Source: Ephemerocybe angulata
Taxonomy: Eukaryota; Basidiomycota; Agaricomycetes; Agaricales; Psathyrellaceae
NCBI GenBank assembly: GCA_013368325.1
Contig: JAACJK010000006.1
Coordinates: forward strand, 434,001-498,000
Length of the DNA: 64,000 nt
Direction: 5' to 3'
In this document: positions 12,414-24,687 of the stretch, piece after piece
How positions within the stretch are numbered: position 1 is the stretch's first letter
How the letters are laid out: every line of letters begins with the position of its first letter
The notes under the pieces: model-generated
Databases searched by the model: none
The model's input: the letters and a program-made list of their open reading frames with translations, nothing else
Told to the model about the DNA's origin: nothing
Translations under genes and position numbers: made by a program

Positions 12414-14730
12414 TCATGATGAGTAGAGCCCTTGATGAAGCGAAGCCATCGAGGAAGACGAGAGGCCCTTCGTGCTAACAGTGTTATAGCGAGATTGAGG
12501 CTGCTGGTGGACGTAATCTCTGTGCGACGAAGAAGCAGATGCAGACGGAGCATTGAAGTTCGTCGACGGCCTCGAAGCGAGAGTCGCACCAACTGGACCG
12601 GTGTAAGGGACGAGGGGTCCTGACGCCGCAGAGGTATGCTGATGAGTAGACGAAGCAGTCGCCTGAGATGTCGTCCTAACACGCTCCGTTTCCCGTTCGG
12701 GTTGGGTTGGATCCCGGCTGCGTCGATTACGATCCTGATTATCGGCCCGCTGACGTTCCCGCTTGCTCTGCTCGAGAGCCCTAGCAGCTTCGCTAGCACT
12801 GCTCGTGCGACCATTAGGGGACGTCGAAGGTGGAGGTGAGGTCGTGTTGACGGGTTGATGGGATGCCAGCAGCTTGGAGTAGTGATCGTTCGTATTCTGC
12901 TGCGAGTACGACGGCTGAGACCGATGGACTTGGCTGGAGTGCCGTCGGAGGCGACCTGACTCGCGGGGAGAGGGTGATCTTGAGGGCGAAGGCGACCGTT
13001 GGCGCTCAGCTCTGCTACCAGAGCGGTGATCTCTAGAAGCCACAGTCGAGGCAGAGATATGGGAGGTTGACTTTGGTTGCGATAATGAAGGTGTGTCTGC
13101 TGACAGGAGGTTGGCTAACCGCGAACGGAGCACTTCGCCATCGGCAGGCTTGGGGGCGGGGCTGGTATGGAAGTTGCGCGAGTCTTGCGCAAGGGGAGAG
13201 GTGTAGACGGCGCCGAAGGTGTTTGGTGGAGGGGAGCGAACGGGAGGAGAGGGAGACCGGGAGGCACTGCGACTTGTTGACTGAGTGCGACTTGAAGCCG
13301 TGCTGGGGTTCGAGTAAGACCTGGCGCGACGAACGTCGTATCGAGGCGCGCTGCGGTTCAAGCCACCCTCGACAAGAGATGGCTTGACATGGTCAACGAA
13401 GGCAGGAGGGCGGGCAGACTGGGCAACGTCCGAAAGCTTTCGCTTGTTGAACTCGTCAAAGTCCGAGTACCCAGTGCATTTGCAGGAGTAGGGGTGAGAG
13501 GAAGATGTGCATGCGACCTCAGCTGGACCCGACTTGCCTTGAGGCACGTACTTCGGGTGGCTGGCGACGAGCTTTTCGCTGGGCTCCGGGTCCGACTCCT
13601 CTGAGGACTCTTCGTCTTCGTCTTCTTCCTCTTCCTCGTCATCCTCCTCAGATTCTTCAGCGACCTCTTCTTCCTCTTCGTCCTCTTCTTCCATTCCGGG
13701 GAGGGGCTGCAAGAACAATGATTTGCTGGTGAACTCGGGGAGGGGTGTGCAAAGAATGGAGTCCTGTTTCCGTACGGCAGCTCCGATCAGCTTCTTATGG
13801 TCGAGCTCGAGCGCCGGGGGAGAGCTGCGAGCGATAGCTTCATCATTCGATGGCATACGAAGCCTCTTGACCTCATCGTTGAGCTTCGTCCACTGCTGAG
13901 CTACGTAGTTGTACTGGCTGGGGAAAAGAACATTAGCTTCGCATAATGGAGCAAATGATAGCGCCGGACTTACTTGATCATGGAGGTATATGCCTCATGA
14001 GCCCTTTGGCAGTGCTCGCGCAACTCCTCCTCAACCTTCAGCGAATTCTGCTGGTCCTTCTTCCGCATCTCGATCTCAGCCTTCAGAGCCTCTTTCTCCT
14101 TTTCGAGTGCCTCCTTCTCCTTCTGTAGAGCCTCGCTCTCGTTCTTAGTCTGTTCGATGATCGCCTTCTGGGCGCGGAGACTCGTCTTGATGTCGCAGAG
14201 ATGAGAAAGCATCTTGTACTGCGTTCTCAGGTCCTTGAACTGGTGCCGTCCACAATGTCAGAGAAAGGAGATGGATGAAGAAAGCGGTCTGCGTACCGTG
14301 CCCTTCGGCAAACTGTGCAAGAATGTCTTTCCATCAGCAAGCAGACGGCGCACTTGGGATTCGGTGCACCCAGTTGTCGTGATGTTGTCGATTTCTTCGC
14401 GCAGCCGGCGAGCATCCTCCTCGTCGCTGAGAGTGACGTTGCTGTTGGGAGCCGGCGACGAGCGCACCGCATCCAAGTCCAGGTGGAGCTTGATAGTGGC
14501 CCGCGAGTCAAAGTAGTCGCGGCAAAGGGGGCAAGAGGGGCGTGTAACGCGGGAGAGACAGCTGTCAAGTAGAAATGTTCTAAGTTAGTGATGGACACTG
14601 TGACGAACGAGACAGCTACGCACTCTACACAGAAAACATGTCCACATGATATTGAACACGGCGCTTTACCGTCGCATCCAAATGCTTCCAAGCAAACATC
14701 GCAAGCGGAGTTGGGACCAGCAACAAGCAT
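12414..14730 (-). CDS. RING-finger coiled-coil protein, paralogue 2
   Basis: Probable RING-type E3 ligase or scaffold, 713 residues. Minus-strand exons 14730-14624, 14561-14297, 14239-13974 and 13917-12414. RING: C-D-V-C, CGHVFC-V-D-C, CPLC at residues ~10-55. Then a long coiled coil (EALQKEKEALEKEKEALKAE region) from the third exon, an acidic block of Glu/Asp (residues ~255-290), and a Ser/Pro/Arg-rich disordered tail. The intron inside the RING sits at exactly the same codon and phase as in paralogue 1, and the next two introns also match in phase (0 and 2). The last exon begins with CCAG, the equivalent of the 4-nt microexon of the other two paralogues, but here it continues directly into the tail exon. 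Confidence 0.85.
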
Positions 14731-17700
14731 TGTGTAGGTGCGATGCGAAGTGGGGCGGGGGAGGACTTAAGAGTCCTGTAGAGAGATGACGTTCGATGGA
14801 GTTGAAGAGGAAGGCTCAGCCTGGAGGAGGTCTATATAGGCGTTGTGATGTGGACTGGGGAACGGGACGTCGTCAGGGGGGCGCGTTAAGGTAGTGGGGG
14901 CGGGAGTGGGGGCTGAAAGGACAAATGTCCTGACATATACAAGGCAGCATGTAGCCTGCGTTGTTATAAGTCCTGCACGAGGCGGCCGGGTAAGCGAGGA
15001 GTGATCACATACTCGGAGGGTGGAAATCGAGCTTTCCGAATCGAACTGTGTCAAGGTCCCTGGCTTCGTGGTCACAGAACTTGCCGTCTATGGTCCAGGT
15101 CTTGAATAGAGGGGTTGATGGATCTTGGGACCACGACGGGAATAGAAAGAACCGGTGGAGGCTTTCTTGTCACCTTGGTCTACAGATCCCATCCAGGGTG
15201 GTTAGTGGCACAGCTATAGACTCCTTGCAGATTAAGCCTGGATTCCATCCGAAGAAGGGTAGAAAAGAACGGCTGGACGTCCACGGCTCTGTCCGCAGTG
15301 GTCCATGTTCAAATCGAACTAGATCGAGCTGGTCTCTTGACTTGATGCTGGCAGGATAAGGACAGGAGGCGCGTGACTGTCCTGAATCGGAACCCGGATC
15401 GGGAGGCCTCATGTCCACAGCCAATCTCCAGCTTGTCGAGCAGCGCTAAAACCTACTTGGGGCAAATTTCTTCCCTCCATCCAATTGACGGTCGGAGGAA
15501 CGAGGTACAGAATTTGAATTGAGCTCGGAACGTCAGGGCCTTTATCTCGAATAAGGCCAATCCCCTCGGCGCTGGGCGGTGCACAGTTGGCGACGCATCC
15601 CCCTTCACCAAAGGTCACAGAGTAACCTGTGTGAAAAGAATTCATTAGCCTGAGGGCATGGAATTCGACAGAAGACAAATTAACTCTTCCGAGCTTCACT
15701 TTACGTCCTGGATTGAGTTTCGTAGTCGAGGCTCGGGTGCATCCAGATCCCGTAAGCACCCATGTCGCCAACTCGAGATAAAACGCGTGCAAAAACGAGG
15801 GTTTATCAACGTGTACTCGCCCAAAGCGATCGTATCCGATCCAATGAAGCCTTCGTCATGGGCATCTTCCGCGAGACTCCCGCAAGGTCGACTGCCTGAT
15901 TTCCCGGGATTCGAGCAACGATAAGAGCGCAAGATTACGACCCTTTCCATCTCGATTTCCGCGACCAAATCGCCAGGACCCTGCAGAGCAGCCTGCACAG
16001 TGCGCAGGCTTCAAATTCGCCCGCAGTCATCGAGATGGTGGAGAGAACGAAAGCTTGAGAAAGGAAGAAATTCGAAATAGCAGGTCTTTAGACTTTGTTT
16101 GGCTTGGCAAAAAAAAGGACAGGGGCGCATGACCGCCTTCCACGTGCGCGAAGTAGCCCTAATTAGGGGCTCATTTATCGCGACAGGCGCGACGGCCGAC
16201 TCCCACTGCAACTATCTTTGTATTGTATTTTCAGGCTCAAGCGCTGTGATGGTTCGCGGGCTGAGGCATGCAGCGCACGAAGGCCGAGATCGGAGGCTCT
16301 ACATCGCAATTCACAGTAATCTGCATCAGAGCCTACGTTGGCAACTCAAAGTTGCCTTACTGAGGAAGATGAAGGCACTGGATGCCACCCTCAGAACACC
16401 AGGCGGAGTAAGCCATCGTGATATCCAGAACGACCCTCAATTCTTGATTATTGTCCTCCCTTGTACTGGACTAGATTTTCCCTGCTCTCCATCGCTGTCG
16501 CGAACGGAGAAACAAGTACTTAGAACGCGTCGTGTTGTGAAAACACAACAGCTCACCCATCGGAGCCACACTGATTGTGGGTGAGAGTTATGAGGTGACC
16601 TCAGTGTTATGGTGGAGTCAAAAGATGAAGGGAGAAAGGGCGCTAATCCAGGCTAATCCGTGCCATCCTCTGTCCAGATTAGTTCAACGGGATCCTCGTG
16701 TGGGCACACAATACGATATCAAGTTCTTCCATAGCGCCCTCGTTACGGGATCGAAGAGTGTTTCTCCCCCATCCATTCCCAAGAGGCGCAATTCGTTCGC
16801 TTCCATCTTTCCTTATGATGGATTTGACGTCGGAAAGAGGGACGCATCGAACCGACGTCGCGACCTATGTCGCCACAGCCCAAGATCTTCCCCGTGACGG
16901 TGTTTGATCGCGAAGCAGAGGCTTTTTGAGACACTCCAGTCCGAAAGGCCGCTGTTCCGGTCTTATCTCTCCGACATCCTTATCGATGAATGGACACTCT
17001 AGCTACAAAAACAGCATTCTGGAGTTGAGGCCCTCCATACGCGCACGGCTGAAAACAAGCTACGTTCCGAGGAGAGCGCGCGCGCATGATGAGATGGTGC
17101 GCTACCGGTAGCCGATCTCGAGCAAAAGTCGCCCATCCAGAGCGGCGAAGAGTTGGGCAGTGCATTCTGGGCTGGTCGCAAGTAGCCTGGTCGGCAGCGA
17201 GAGATTCAGTACAGGAGTATTACACCAGCGTTATGAACAATGCACGTCGGCAAGGAATAGGAGGAGGCCCGGTACGGAGTCCTTGCCTGTCAAGGCCCGT
17301 CGCGGCACCCACTGAGAGGCGAAGAATCGGAAAGCCGCACTAAAGCCAAGAGAGAGAAGGGCTGCTTGTCGATAGCGAAAGAACGCATAGGCAAAAACGA
17401 TGTCAAGACTCAAGCCTCTCTGTCATCAGGCCAGACTACTGTTCCGTTGAGTCTCGAATAATCGTTGAATAATCGATTAAGAGAACCTGAAGCTATTCAT
17501 TTCGAGGATTCGCGCACGATCATCGATGCCTTCAACCGCGGGGAATCCGAAGAGATTGGCACTTTTCTGCGTCATTTTCATCTCTCAACCGGTTTGGTCG
17601 TTGTCTCCTTGGGTTCGGCCGCAAGGTACAATGTGGTCTAGGTGGGGAGGACGATTGGATTGGCGGGTGCAGAGAAAAGGCATGCTCCTAGAAGATAGCA

Positions 17701-18101
17701 AAAAGGCAATAGTATATCCGCTATTTTAGCAGGCGTCATATGAACGACGCTCCACGAAAGTTGCCAGACAGTGGGTTAGAGGCTCCCAGATAGACCGCCA
17801 AGGTACGCAGATTTAGACAAGCTTTGAAGCCTAGATAGATCAGGATCATCCCAGTATGTTGATAACCTTCATGCTAGCTGCACACGAGGAGACAGTACCC
17901 ATTCCCTGGCAAACCTTCAGAAGACAAGGGACCATCGGTGTGGGGAAGAGTTGACTCCGGGCATCAACCGGATCGCAGTCGACGTGTCCAATCACGTTTC
18001 AGATTTCCCACGGAGACTGTCCTACGTTGCAGTGGATATTCCGCTCCTGCCAGCGCACCTTGATCCCGAACTACTATCCTCTCCTTTCTTAATACTTCAT
18101 C
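14731..18101. other. Long intergenic region, no gene supported
   Basis: Contains only short frames without domains. The stretch 16900-17400 reads like broken coiled-coil coding sequence on the plus strand (for example Ala/Glu/Arg-rich segments interrupted by stops near 17080-17160), possibly a dead gene, but no family can be named. The frames at 15409-15998 (minus) also could not be joined convincingly. Confidence 0.4.
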
Positions 18102-18560
18102 ATGGTGAGCTGTAATGCGGAAGAACAGCAGGATACTGGCCTAACCGTTGCATCTAGTCCGACTCTGACTCTTCCCGACCGGTCGCCGGCCGTACTTCTT
18201 CTACTAAAGCCCCTGCGACCCAGATTAGGTATGTCATTTATTATGTTTTACCTTAAGGGAACTCTATCTGACCATGTATCTCTCTGCTCAGGCGGAGGGC
18301 TGCAGGTTCGCAAGTAGCGAAACCTAACTCAACACGCGCTGCAGGAGCTGGAGGTTCTTCGAACACGATGTTGAAGCTTTACACCGACGATTCACCAGGT
18401 CTCAGGATGTAAGTTCCCTTATGCCTGGAAGGTTTCGAACGCTAATGTATATGTACCCCACAGCGACCCCTTTATCGTCCTCGTCCTGTCACTATCCTTC
18501 ATTGGCTCCATCTTCTTCCTGCACATCTCCGCCAAGGTCATTCGTGCATTCACCAAGTAA
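18102..18560 (+). CDS. SEC61B: Sec61 beta subunit of the ER translocon
   Basis: Tail-anchored small subunit of the Sec61/SecY channel in the ER membrane. Exons 18102-18104 (the ATG alone), 18158-18228, 18292-18408 and 18464-18560 give 95 residues. Visible: a Ser-rich cytosolic N-terminus, a basic Ala/Gly segment, the signature MLKLYTDDSPGLRIDP just before the membrane, one transmembrane helix (FIVLVLSLSFIGSIFFLHI) and a short basic luminal end (KVIRAFTK). All introns are GT..AG, 53-63 nt. The start codon is separated from the rest by the first intron; no other in-frame ATG precedes the second exon. Confidence 0.95.
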
Positions 18561-21500
18561 AAGGCCACCACATCCTCGACCAACCACCGTATACCTCGTA
18601 CCCACTTCTGGACAAGTTACCCGAGAGAGCTCTCGGCGTCAGCCCTTATGCTGCGCAACCATCCACCTACCTATCTTCTGGCAATCGACGTAGCGCACAC
18701 ACATCTTGTCCTACAGAGTCGGACATAATTTATTTGTTGTATTATTGGGGAATGGTGAACACTTAGAGGCCCTTCTCAAGTGGTAAGACGCTCGAAGTGA
18801 GCACCTCAATCGTTCGCCGTGTTGATTCTGCAATGACGCGGTGTATTTCAGCTTTTTGCGTCACGTCGGTCCTTTGTCGTCCTGACATCACATTCTCGCG
18901 CTCCCGCGAACCTCATTATCAATTTTCACCCTCGATCTCTCTTTCTCCTACGCGGCACAGCGTACCTTTTTCTCCTACCACGCCCCGGCTGGTGGAGCTT
19001 CGCGGGAAACCTCCTTCCTTTCTCTTTGGCTTCTCATGTTCTTCGGTATCTGGGTCTGGTGCCCGATGCTCATAGAACATCCAAAACGTGCGCGTAACCT
19101 CGATCGCGAATGGTTCTTTCTTTAACTCTATACGGCGGAGTTAGAGGTCCTTGAGACTAGGGACCTGGTCTCAAGGCAAACCGGCTCACAGAGCCTAGGT
19201 GTATCTTCGGGCGCTTACCTTTGTCTTTCCTTCCCATCATCCCCCCATCACGCCTCGCGATGCAGACACGCATATGTATCTACGCCTCATCCTATCGGGC
19301 GATACGCTTAACTGCGGCTACCCATAGGTAAAGGCGTCGCACCGACTGGAAGTCCTCTCCACAGGTACGTCTGAGTCCACCATCTCAGCGTGGCCCCTTA
19401 ACTCCGCGACTCAGTGTTAACCTTTCTTGTACTAGTCCAGGACACCGTGTCCGTTCATCACAGACGAACCGCCCGCAGACTAATGAAGACGCCGTATCAC
19501 TCACCTCATCTCGAGGAAGGTACTTTAGCTTCCCTTTCCTTCGGAAGACAAATGGCAACGTGTGGAAGGCGTGCCATGTCGCCGTGCGCGCTTGGTGAGA
19601 TAGCGATTTGGGGAAGATACCGTTTTTAGGTATTACAGTGGGTTGCAATTTGTTCTTCTCTATCCAGCTTACCCACCTTTCAACGCGGGTGTGGGTTGGA
19701 GTCGGGAAGGAATTGGATTTAAATTTCCAGTGCGGTTCTCTCGGAACCCGTGCTCATGCCGGGATATCAGCAAGACCTCGCCCCTCAGGCCTCAGGCTTT
19801 GCCTCCTTGCTTTGTATTGAGGATTTCCCCTCTCGCTCCCGCTGACCGGGTATAGACGGAGGTGCCACACACAGAGGGGACGCCCACACGTGCGAGAAAA
19901 ACGGACGGAGCCGTGTGCGACGCATCATACGGATTCATACCTCAGAATTGCTGCATCCTCGAACACTGATTATTTGACAGGCCGCGTTTGCTCTGACAGG
20001 GAAGGGACGTGTAGAAGGCACACACGATACTTCCTCTGAACACGATCGTGCGTTAAACATGAAAGACGGCCGTGGTGAGAGGACAAAAAAGGCTGAGCGT
20101 TACCGAGGCTTTGATTGCGCACTCTAAGTTCTGGTATTGACATGTTTTCCGCCAGATGGCTGGGCGATTTTGGGTTAATGGGGTGTTTACAGGTTTATAT
20201 ACGCCGTGCTGCGTGTTCGGTCCTGGCTCACCTATCAGGCGAAACGAGCACGGCAGCAGAGCGAGAGAGGTTCACTGGTGGTGCAGGAAGGCGCCTGCGC
20301 TGGAGTTCGTGCTGGCGACAGAATCACTGTGCCTTCTCAGCAACGCCCCGTCCATGGGTTCCACAGGCATGCGCTAGAGCTACCACTATCTATACAGCGG
20401 TGCCAATGTAAGAGTTTCCTTCCCATTCATTCGAAATCTCTGCCTCCTAGTTCCTTCCATGTGGCAATCTAATCTAACCATTGACACAACTCTCTCCTTC
20501 ATCTCTCAACCCAGAAGCCATTTCCTTTGCCTCTCATTCAACTTGTTGTCTTGTCAAGCTCGCAATTCATCCGCAGTATACCGCACAAGGTTATCCACAT
20601 CCGTGCAGGCGGCGGTTCTCGAGACCATTCAGCGAACCATCGCCTTCATTGATGGTAGCCTCGAGGCGCGGTATACACGTTGAAAACACGTTGTAGCGCG
20701 TCGAAAAGGTTTTCTCTCAATCTGTTTCGAGGGATGCGTGACATACACTTTTCATGTTCTTGAGGTGAGTGCACTTCTTGTGTCAGAGGGTGATATGTCA
20801 GAACTCAGGAGTAGCTTCGCGCAATACATTCAGGTCGGCTTTGAGTCGGCTGGTTTTACGCAGGAGACTGCGCGCGCCTCAACTTACTACTGCCAGCGCC
20901 ACCAAATGATCGTGCGCAGAAGTGCCTCAGTTGGGGCTTGGACCTGGTTCGCGATCCAGGTCTGCGGTTTGCAGACGAGCGCCCAAGACTGGAACTTCGG
21001 AATGGTCACTGCCAACTTTCCACCGTTGCGAACCGACCTGTGTTCGTGGACTGATCCTCGAGAGACGGTGCTAGGACGGTGCTGGGATTGAATTTGGCGT
21101 TTAACGGTGGGTGCGGGCTTCCCCGGTCGGTGGTCAACATTCGCAGAGGCAAACCTCGATGGGCACGGGTATCGGTGCCCTCTGTTGTCGGGCGTGCGAG
21201 GTGTCCCGTTTCATGGAGGATCCACTGTGCTAACTTATTATGTGTACAAAATGTGTGGCGCGCTAATCAGTGACTATGAACTTGAAGAACCTTTGGTATT
21301 CACCGGATACATCGGGACGACCTACATCCTCTTCTCACCCCGAAAGACCGCCTACAAACCGGAGTACGAAGTAGGGACGAGCTCATGGACCTGTTACGAT
21401 TTTGGACAAGTTTCTGGTCCGTATTCTTACCCATTCAAACTTACCTGGACTTGTCATAACGGCTGTGAATAGTGAGGAGACAGATGCGCAACGTTGCCTG

Positions 21501-22164
21501 GTCGCGGACTTGCAATACAAAAAGGTTTTCGTAACGGCCATATCTGTGGGCGTAAATTAAGAGTGCGGGGAAGCATGGCAAGCGTGTCTGTGTCTCCTAT
21601 GTTTTTCTGTATGTTTCTCTCATGTTCGATTTCATTTGCCAGCCTTTGGCTGTCCTTTTGACTATTCGAGTGAGTGATATCACATGGCGACAGGTTCTCT
21701 ATTAACCATCCGTGCGCGCTCTCAACCGAACCGTCTCAAAACGAGGGTGCTGTGACGAGCATCTCGGTCCGCATGTTGCTATCTAACCCGTTGTAGAATT
21801 CATCAAGTTTGTTGTCATAGTCTAGAAAGCACAGTTCTATGAATGTGCGAAAGGTGAATTCCGAAACGCTGGCCACGTAGAGTTTGCCTATTCTAATAGA
21901 CTTCAAAGATGTGAAGCTGTACAGATATTAACGCCAAATTCCATCCAAGTACCGGGCAAGTGGGACCAGGCTCATATCGTTCACAATGTCGTTCTGTGGT
22001 GGACAAGCACTCGGGCGTATCCTATGCTGCTCCAATTTCCTGGGTTCGAACAAAGTCAATGGTCTGGGCGTTTTAACAAAGCTGAAAGAAGGCACAAGTT
22101 GCACCGAGATATGTCAACTAGTTAATACAGATAGAGAGGCGGATCCAATTCGTAACGGCGGCTA
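18561..22164. other. Long intergenic region with one possible decayed frame
   Basis: No recognised gene between SEC61B and the oxidoreductase apart from the frame listed separately at 20738-21472. No repeats with clear ends were found by eye. Confidence 0.4.
20738..21472 (+). other. Possible decayed or unspliced open frame
   Basis: One reading frame stays open from 20738 to 21472 except for a single TGA at 21089-21091. The product would be rich in Trp, Tyr and Cys, which is unlike the neighbouring noise. No family recognised and no clean intron removes the stop, so it may be a recent pseudogene, a gene with an unseen intron, or chance. Confidence 0.25.
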
Positions 22165-24098
22165 CTACTTTCTGCAATTGAGCTGGTCATCCCAGTCCTC
22201 TGACCCTACGCCTCTCGGAACCACAAAGAGTGAATCCGGATCGACTTGATGCTTAATCTCCTTCAATCTGCGATAGTGAGGCCCCCAAAACGACTTTCGG
22301 AAATCGTCCTCGTGCAGAGTAGCCTGTGGAGAAAGATGCCTGTCAATTTGACTCTATTGGTGAACAACAAAAAGTTCACTAGTACCTCGTTGTAGTAGGC
22401 AGCCGAATCTGTTGTGACAGTATCAAGCACCCTCGTAGTTGCCTGGAGCCGAAGTTGAGCAGCATGTATGTTCTCGACTGTCGAGTCACTGTCACCCCAA
22501 CTTTCTGAGATTGTAATTTCTGCAATGGCACGTCTCCAGGACGGGTGGAAAGCAGAAGATGACGGGTCAATGAGAGAGGAGGCCCCACCTGCCACCGAGC
22601 TGTCGTGATACCTCAGGTTAGTGACATCGTTAGGGCGTAGGCTGTAACATCTAAACTCACTTGAGGGACACCCCTCGGGGTAAGCTCAACAATAACTTGG
22701 CGGTCTCCTCAGGCTTTCTCAGCGCAGTGTCCTTGGCTAACAGACGAGACGAAACTTCTTGTCCAAAGCCGACCTGGCTACCTGGAGTGAGACCGAATAT
22801 AAAGTTGATCCAGTCAAGGAAAGTGGGGAACTCCATTAGCCCAGAGAGCGTCGCATTGCCGGCAGTATCCGTCAAGAAGTCGAAGAACGGTTGGACGGTT
22901 TTCTGAGCCTCTACTTGCGACACGTTCGGCACGATTTGGAACATTTGGAAGGAATGGTTCGAGAAGAGAGAGTAGCCTCCCCAATGATAGTCAGAAAGCG
23001 CGGGATGGACGCGAATGAATTCCGTTGCGACCTTCTGGGCAATCTCAGGCGTAGAGAAGTTGGTTGTGGCGAAGGATGCAATAAGAGGAACGTTGGGGTG
23101 GGTGCGATAGGTCACTGAGGTGACGATTCCAAACGTTCCTCCTCCCCCGCCTTTCAAAGCCCAGAAGAGAGACGGATTGTTATGAGCGTTGACAGTGAGA
23201 TATTTGGCATCGGCTGTGACTAGCTTGAACTCAAGAACGTTGTCGACACCTGTGGTATCGGTCAGCATCAGGATGAGGGGACAGGGAACATGAGAGCCTC
23301 ACCAAATCCGTATGCAGGAGAGAGGGCACTGTGTCCACCTCCAAGGATCCAGCCACCTGCTGCTCCAACAGTACCTCCTATTGAGACCCCACCAACGACG
23401 ATACGGCCTTTGGCATGGACTGCTTTGTAGGCCTCAACCCACTGGACTCCTGCCCCGAGTGTGATGGCTAATGAGAGTGTGTAAGTACAAGGGCCACGCC
23501 ACGTCCCGTGCGACACACCTTGAACGCCCTTCCCCACACGATCGGTTTCTGCAACAAAATTCTCTTGAAAGGCAATGTCTTTCATCCAATGAGTCCAGAT
23601 CAAGAAGCCTCCACGGCCGGTGCTTCGCCCAAGGAAGTCATGTCCGGTATTGTGTACGACAACTCTGAGGTTGTATCGCTTTGCAAAGCGGACCGCTTCT
23701 TGAACGTCTTGGGGAGTACGAGCATCGACTCCAACAGGGGGCACAGAGCCCTGGGCGCAGGTTTCGCCAGTCACTGGAGCCAGAGGGCATGCCGAAATGG
23801 TGTTGTTGGGGAGGATGTAGGTGTCCAAGTTGGTCATCTGCATAACCCCGGGAAGGTTGGATCGCCACTGTGCGTCAGTGAAATTTGCCTTGACAGAGGC
23901 ACAGGCCTCTGGAGAAGCACCATAGCAGGGCAGGGCAGCGGGTGTCGGCCTGAGAAGTGGCTGAGACAGTCGTGACGCAAGCGAGCTGAACGCCTGTTCT
24001 GACGGCCAACAATCCTGGCCGTAGATACAGCGGCAGGGTCCACCAGAAACTGAGGTGAGCGGCACGAATACCACAGCGAGGAGGAAAAGGTACTTCAT
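22165..24098 (-). CDS. Secreted FAD-linked oxidoreductase (berberine-bridge-enzyme-like)
   Basis: VAO/PCMH-family flavoenzyme, 572 residues. Minus-strand exons 24098-23519, 23467-23303, 23249-22661, 22611-22386 and 22323-22165. An N-terminal signal peptide (MKYLFLLAVVFVPLTSVSG) predicts secretion. The FAD-binding domain follows: RVVVHNTGHDFLGRSTG carries the histidine that is 8-alpha linked to FAD in this family, and VGGVSIGGTVGAAGGWILGGG lies on the FAD. The C-terminal BBE domain is FWGPHYRRLKEIKHQVDPDSLF..GVGSEDW. The second flavin attachment cysteine of bicovalent members is not present in the GGVSIGG segment, so FAD is probably linked once. Similar fungal enzymes oxidise alcohols or sugars or act in secondary metabolism; the substrate here is unknown. 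Introns are 48-62 nt. Confidence 0.92.
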
Positions 24099-24687
24099 GT
24101 TGGTAGAAATACCCTCTTTTCATTGGGTTTTTATGTTCCTCCGGGCATCAGAATGGGGCATTCTGGGCGCTTTATGGTGGAACTGAGATAATATTCCACC
24201 GTGATACCAATCGAATACTTCACCAACGTGCCCAGGGCCGTAGACATTTCCCCAGCATTTCACAGCACTTAGGCGAGGAGGTCAGTCCAGGGACACAGAT
24301 AATAATCAAGCGGCGCACCTTTACCAAATCGACACCATGCTGCGCAGAGGCCGCCGGAAGCGCTGCATCTTCCCTGGAGCATTCCACGCTCCAAAGATCT
24401 AAGGAAGTGACAAGATGTCTACCACATCTATTTCATTCCCTGATTTCAGAGCGATTGGTGCATGAATGCAGCTTGAAAGTATCAGGACAACTTGAAGGCC
24501 ATGATCAGAGGGCAGGTCTCCCGTCAGCGGCGTCTCCCAGTGATTTGCACTCCGACCAATCGGGTTCTCACGGAGCACTTCTTCCTTAACCGGATGGGCG
24601 CTTAAACCAAGACGAGGCCACCAGAAGAGCCAGTACAGTCCAAACGATTTAAGCCAGATAGATTCCATTCGCAAAATCCCTCTGGCC

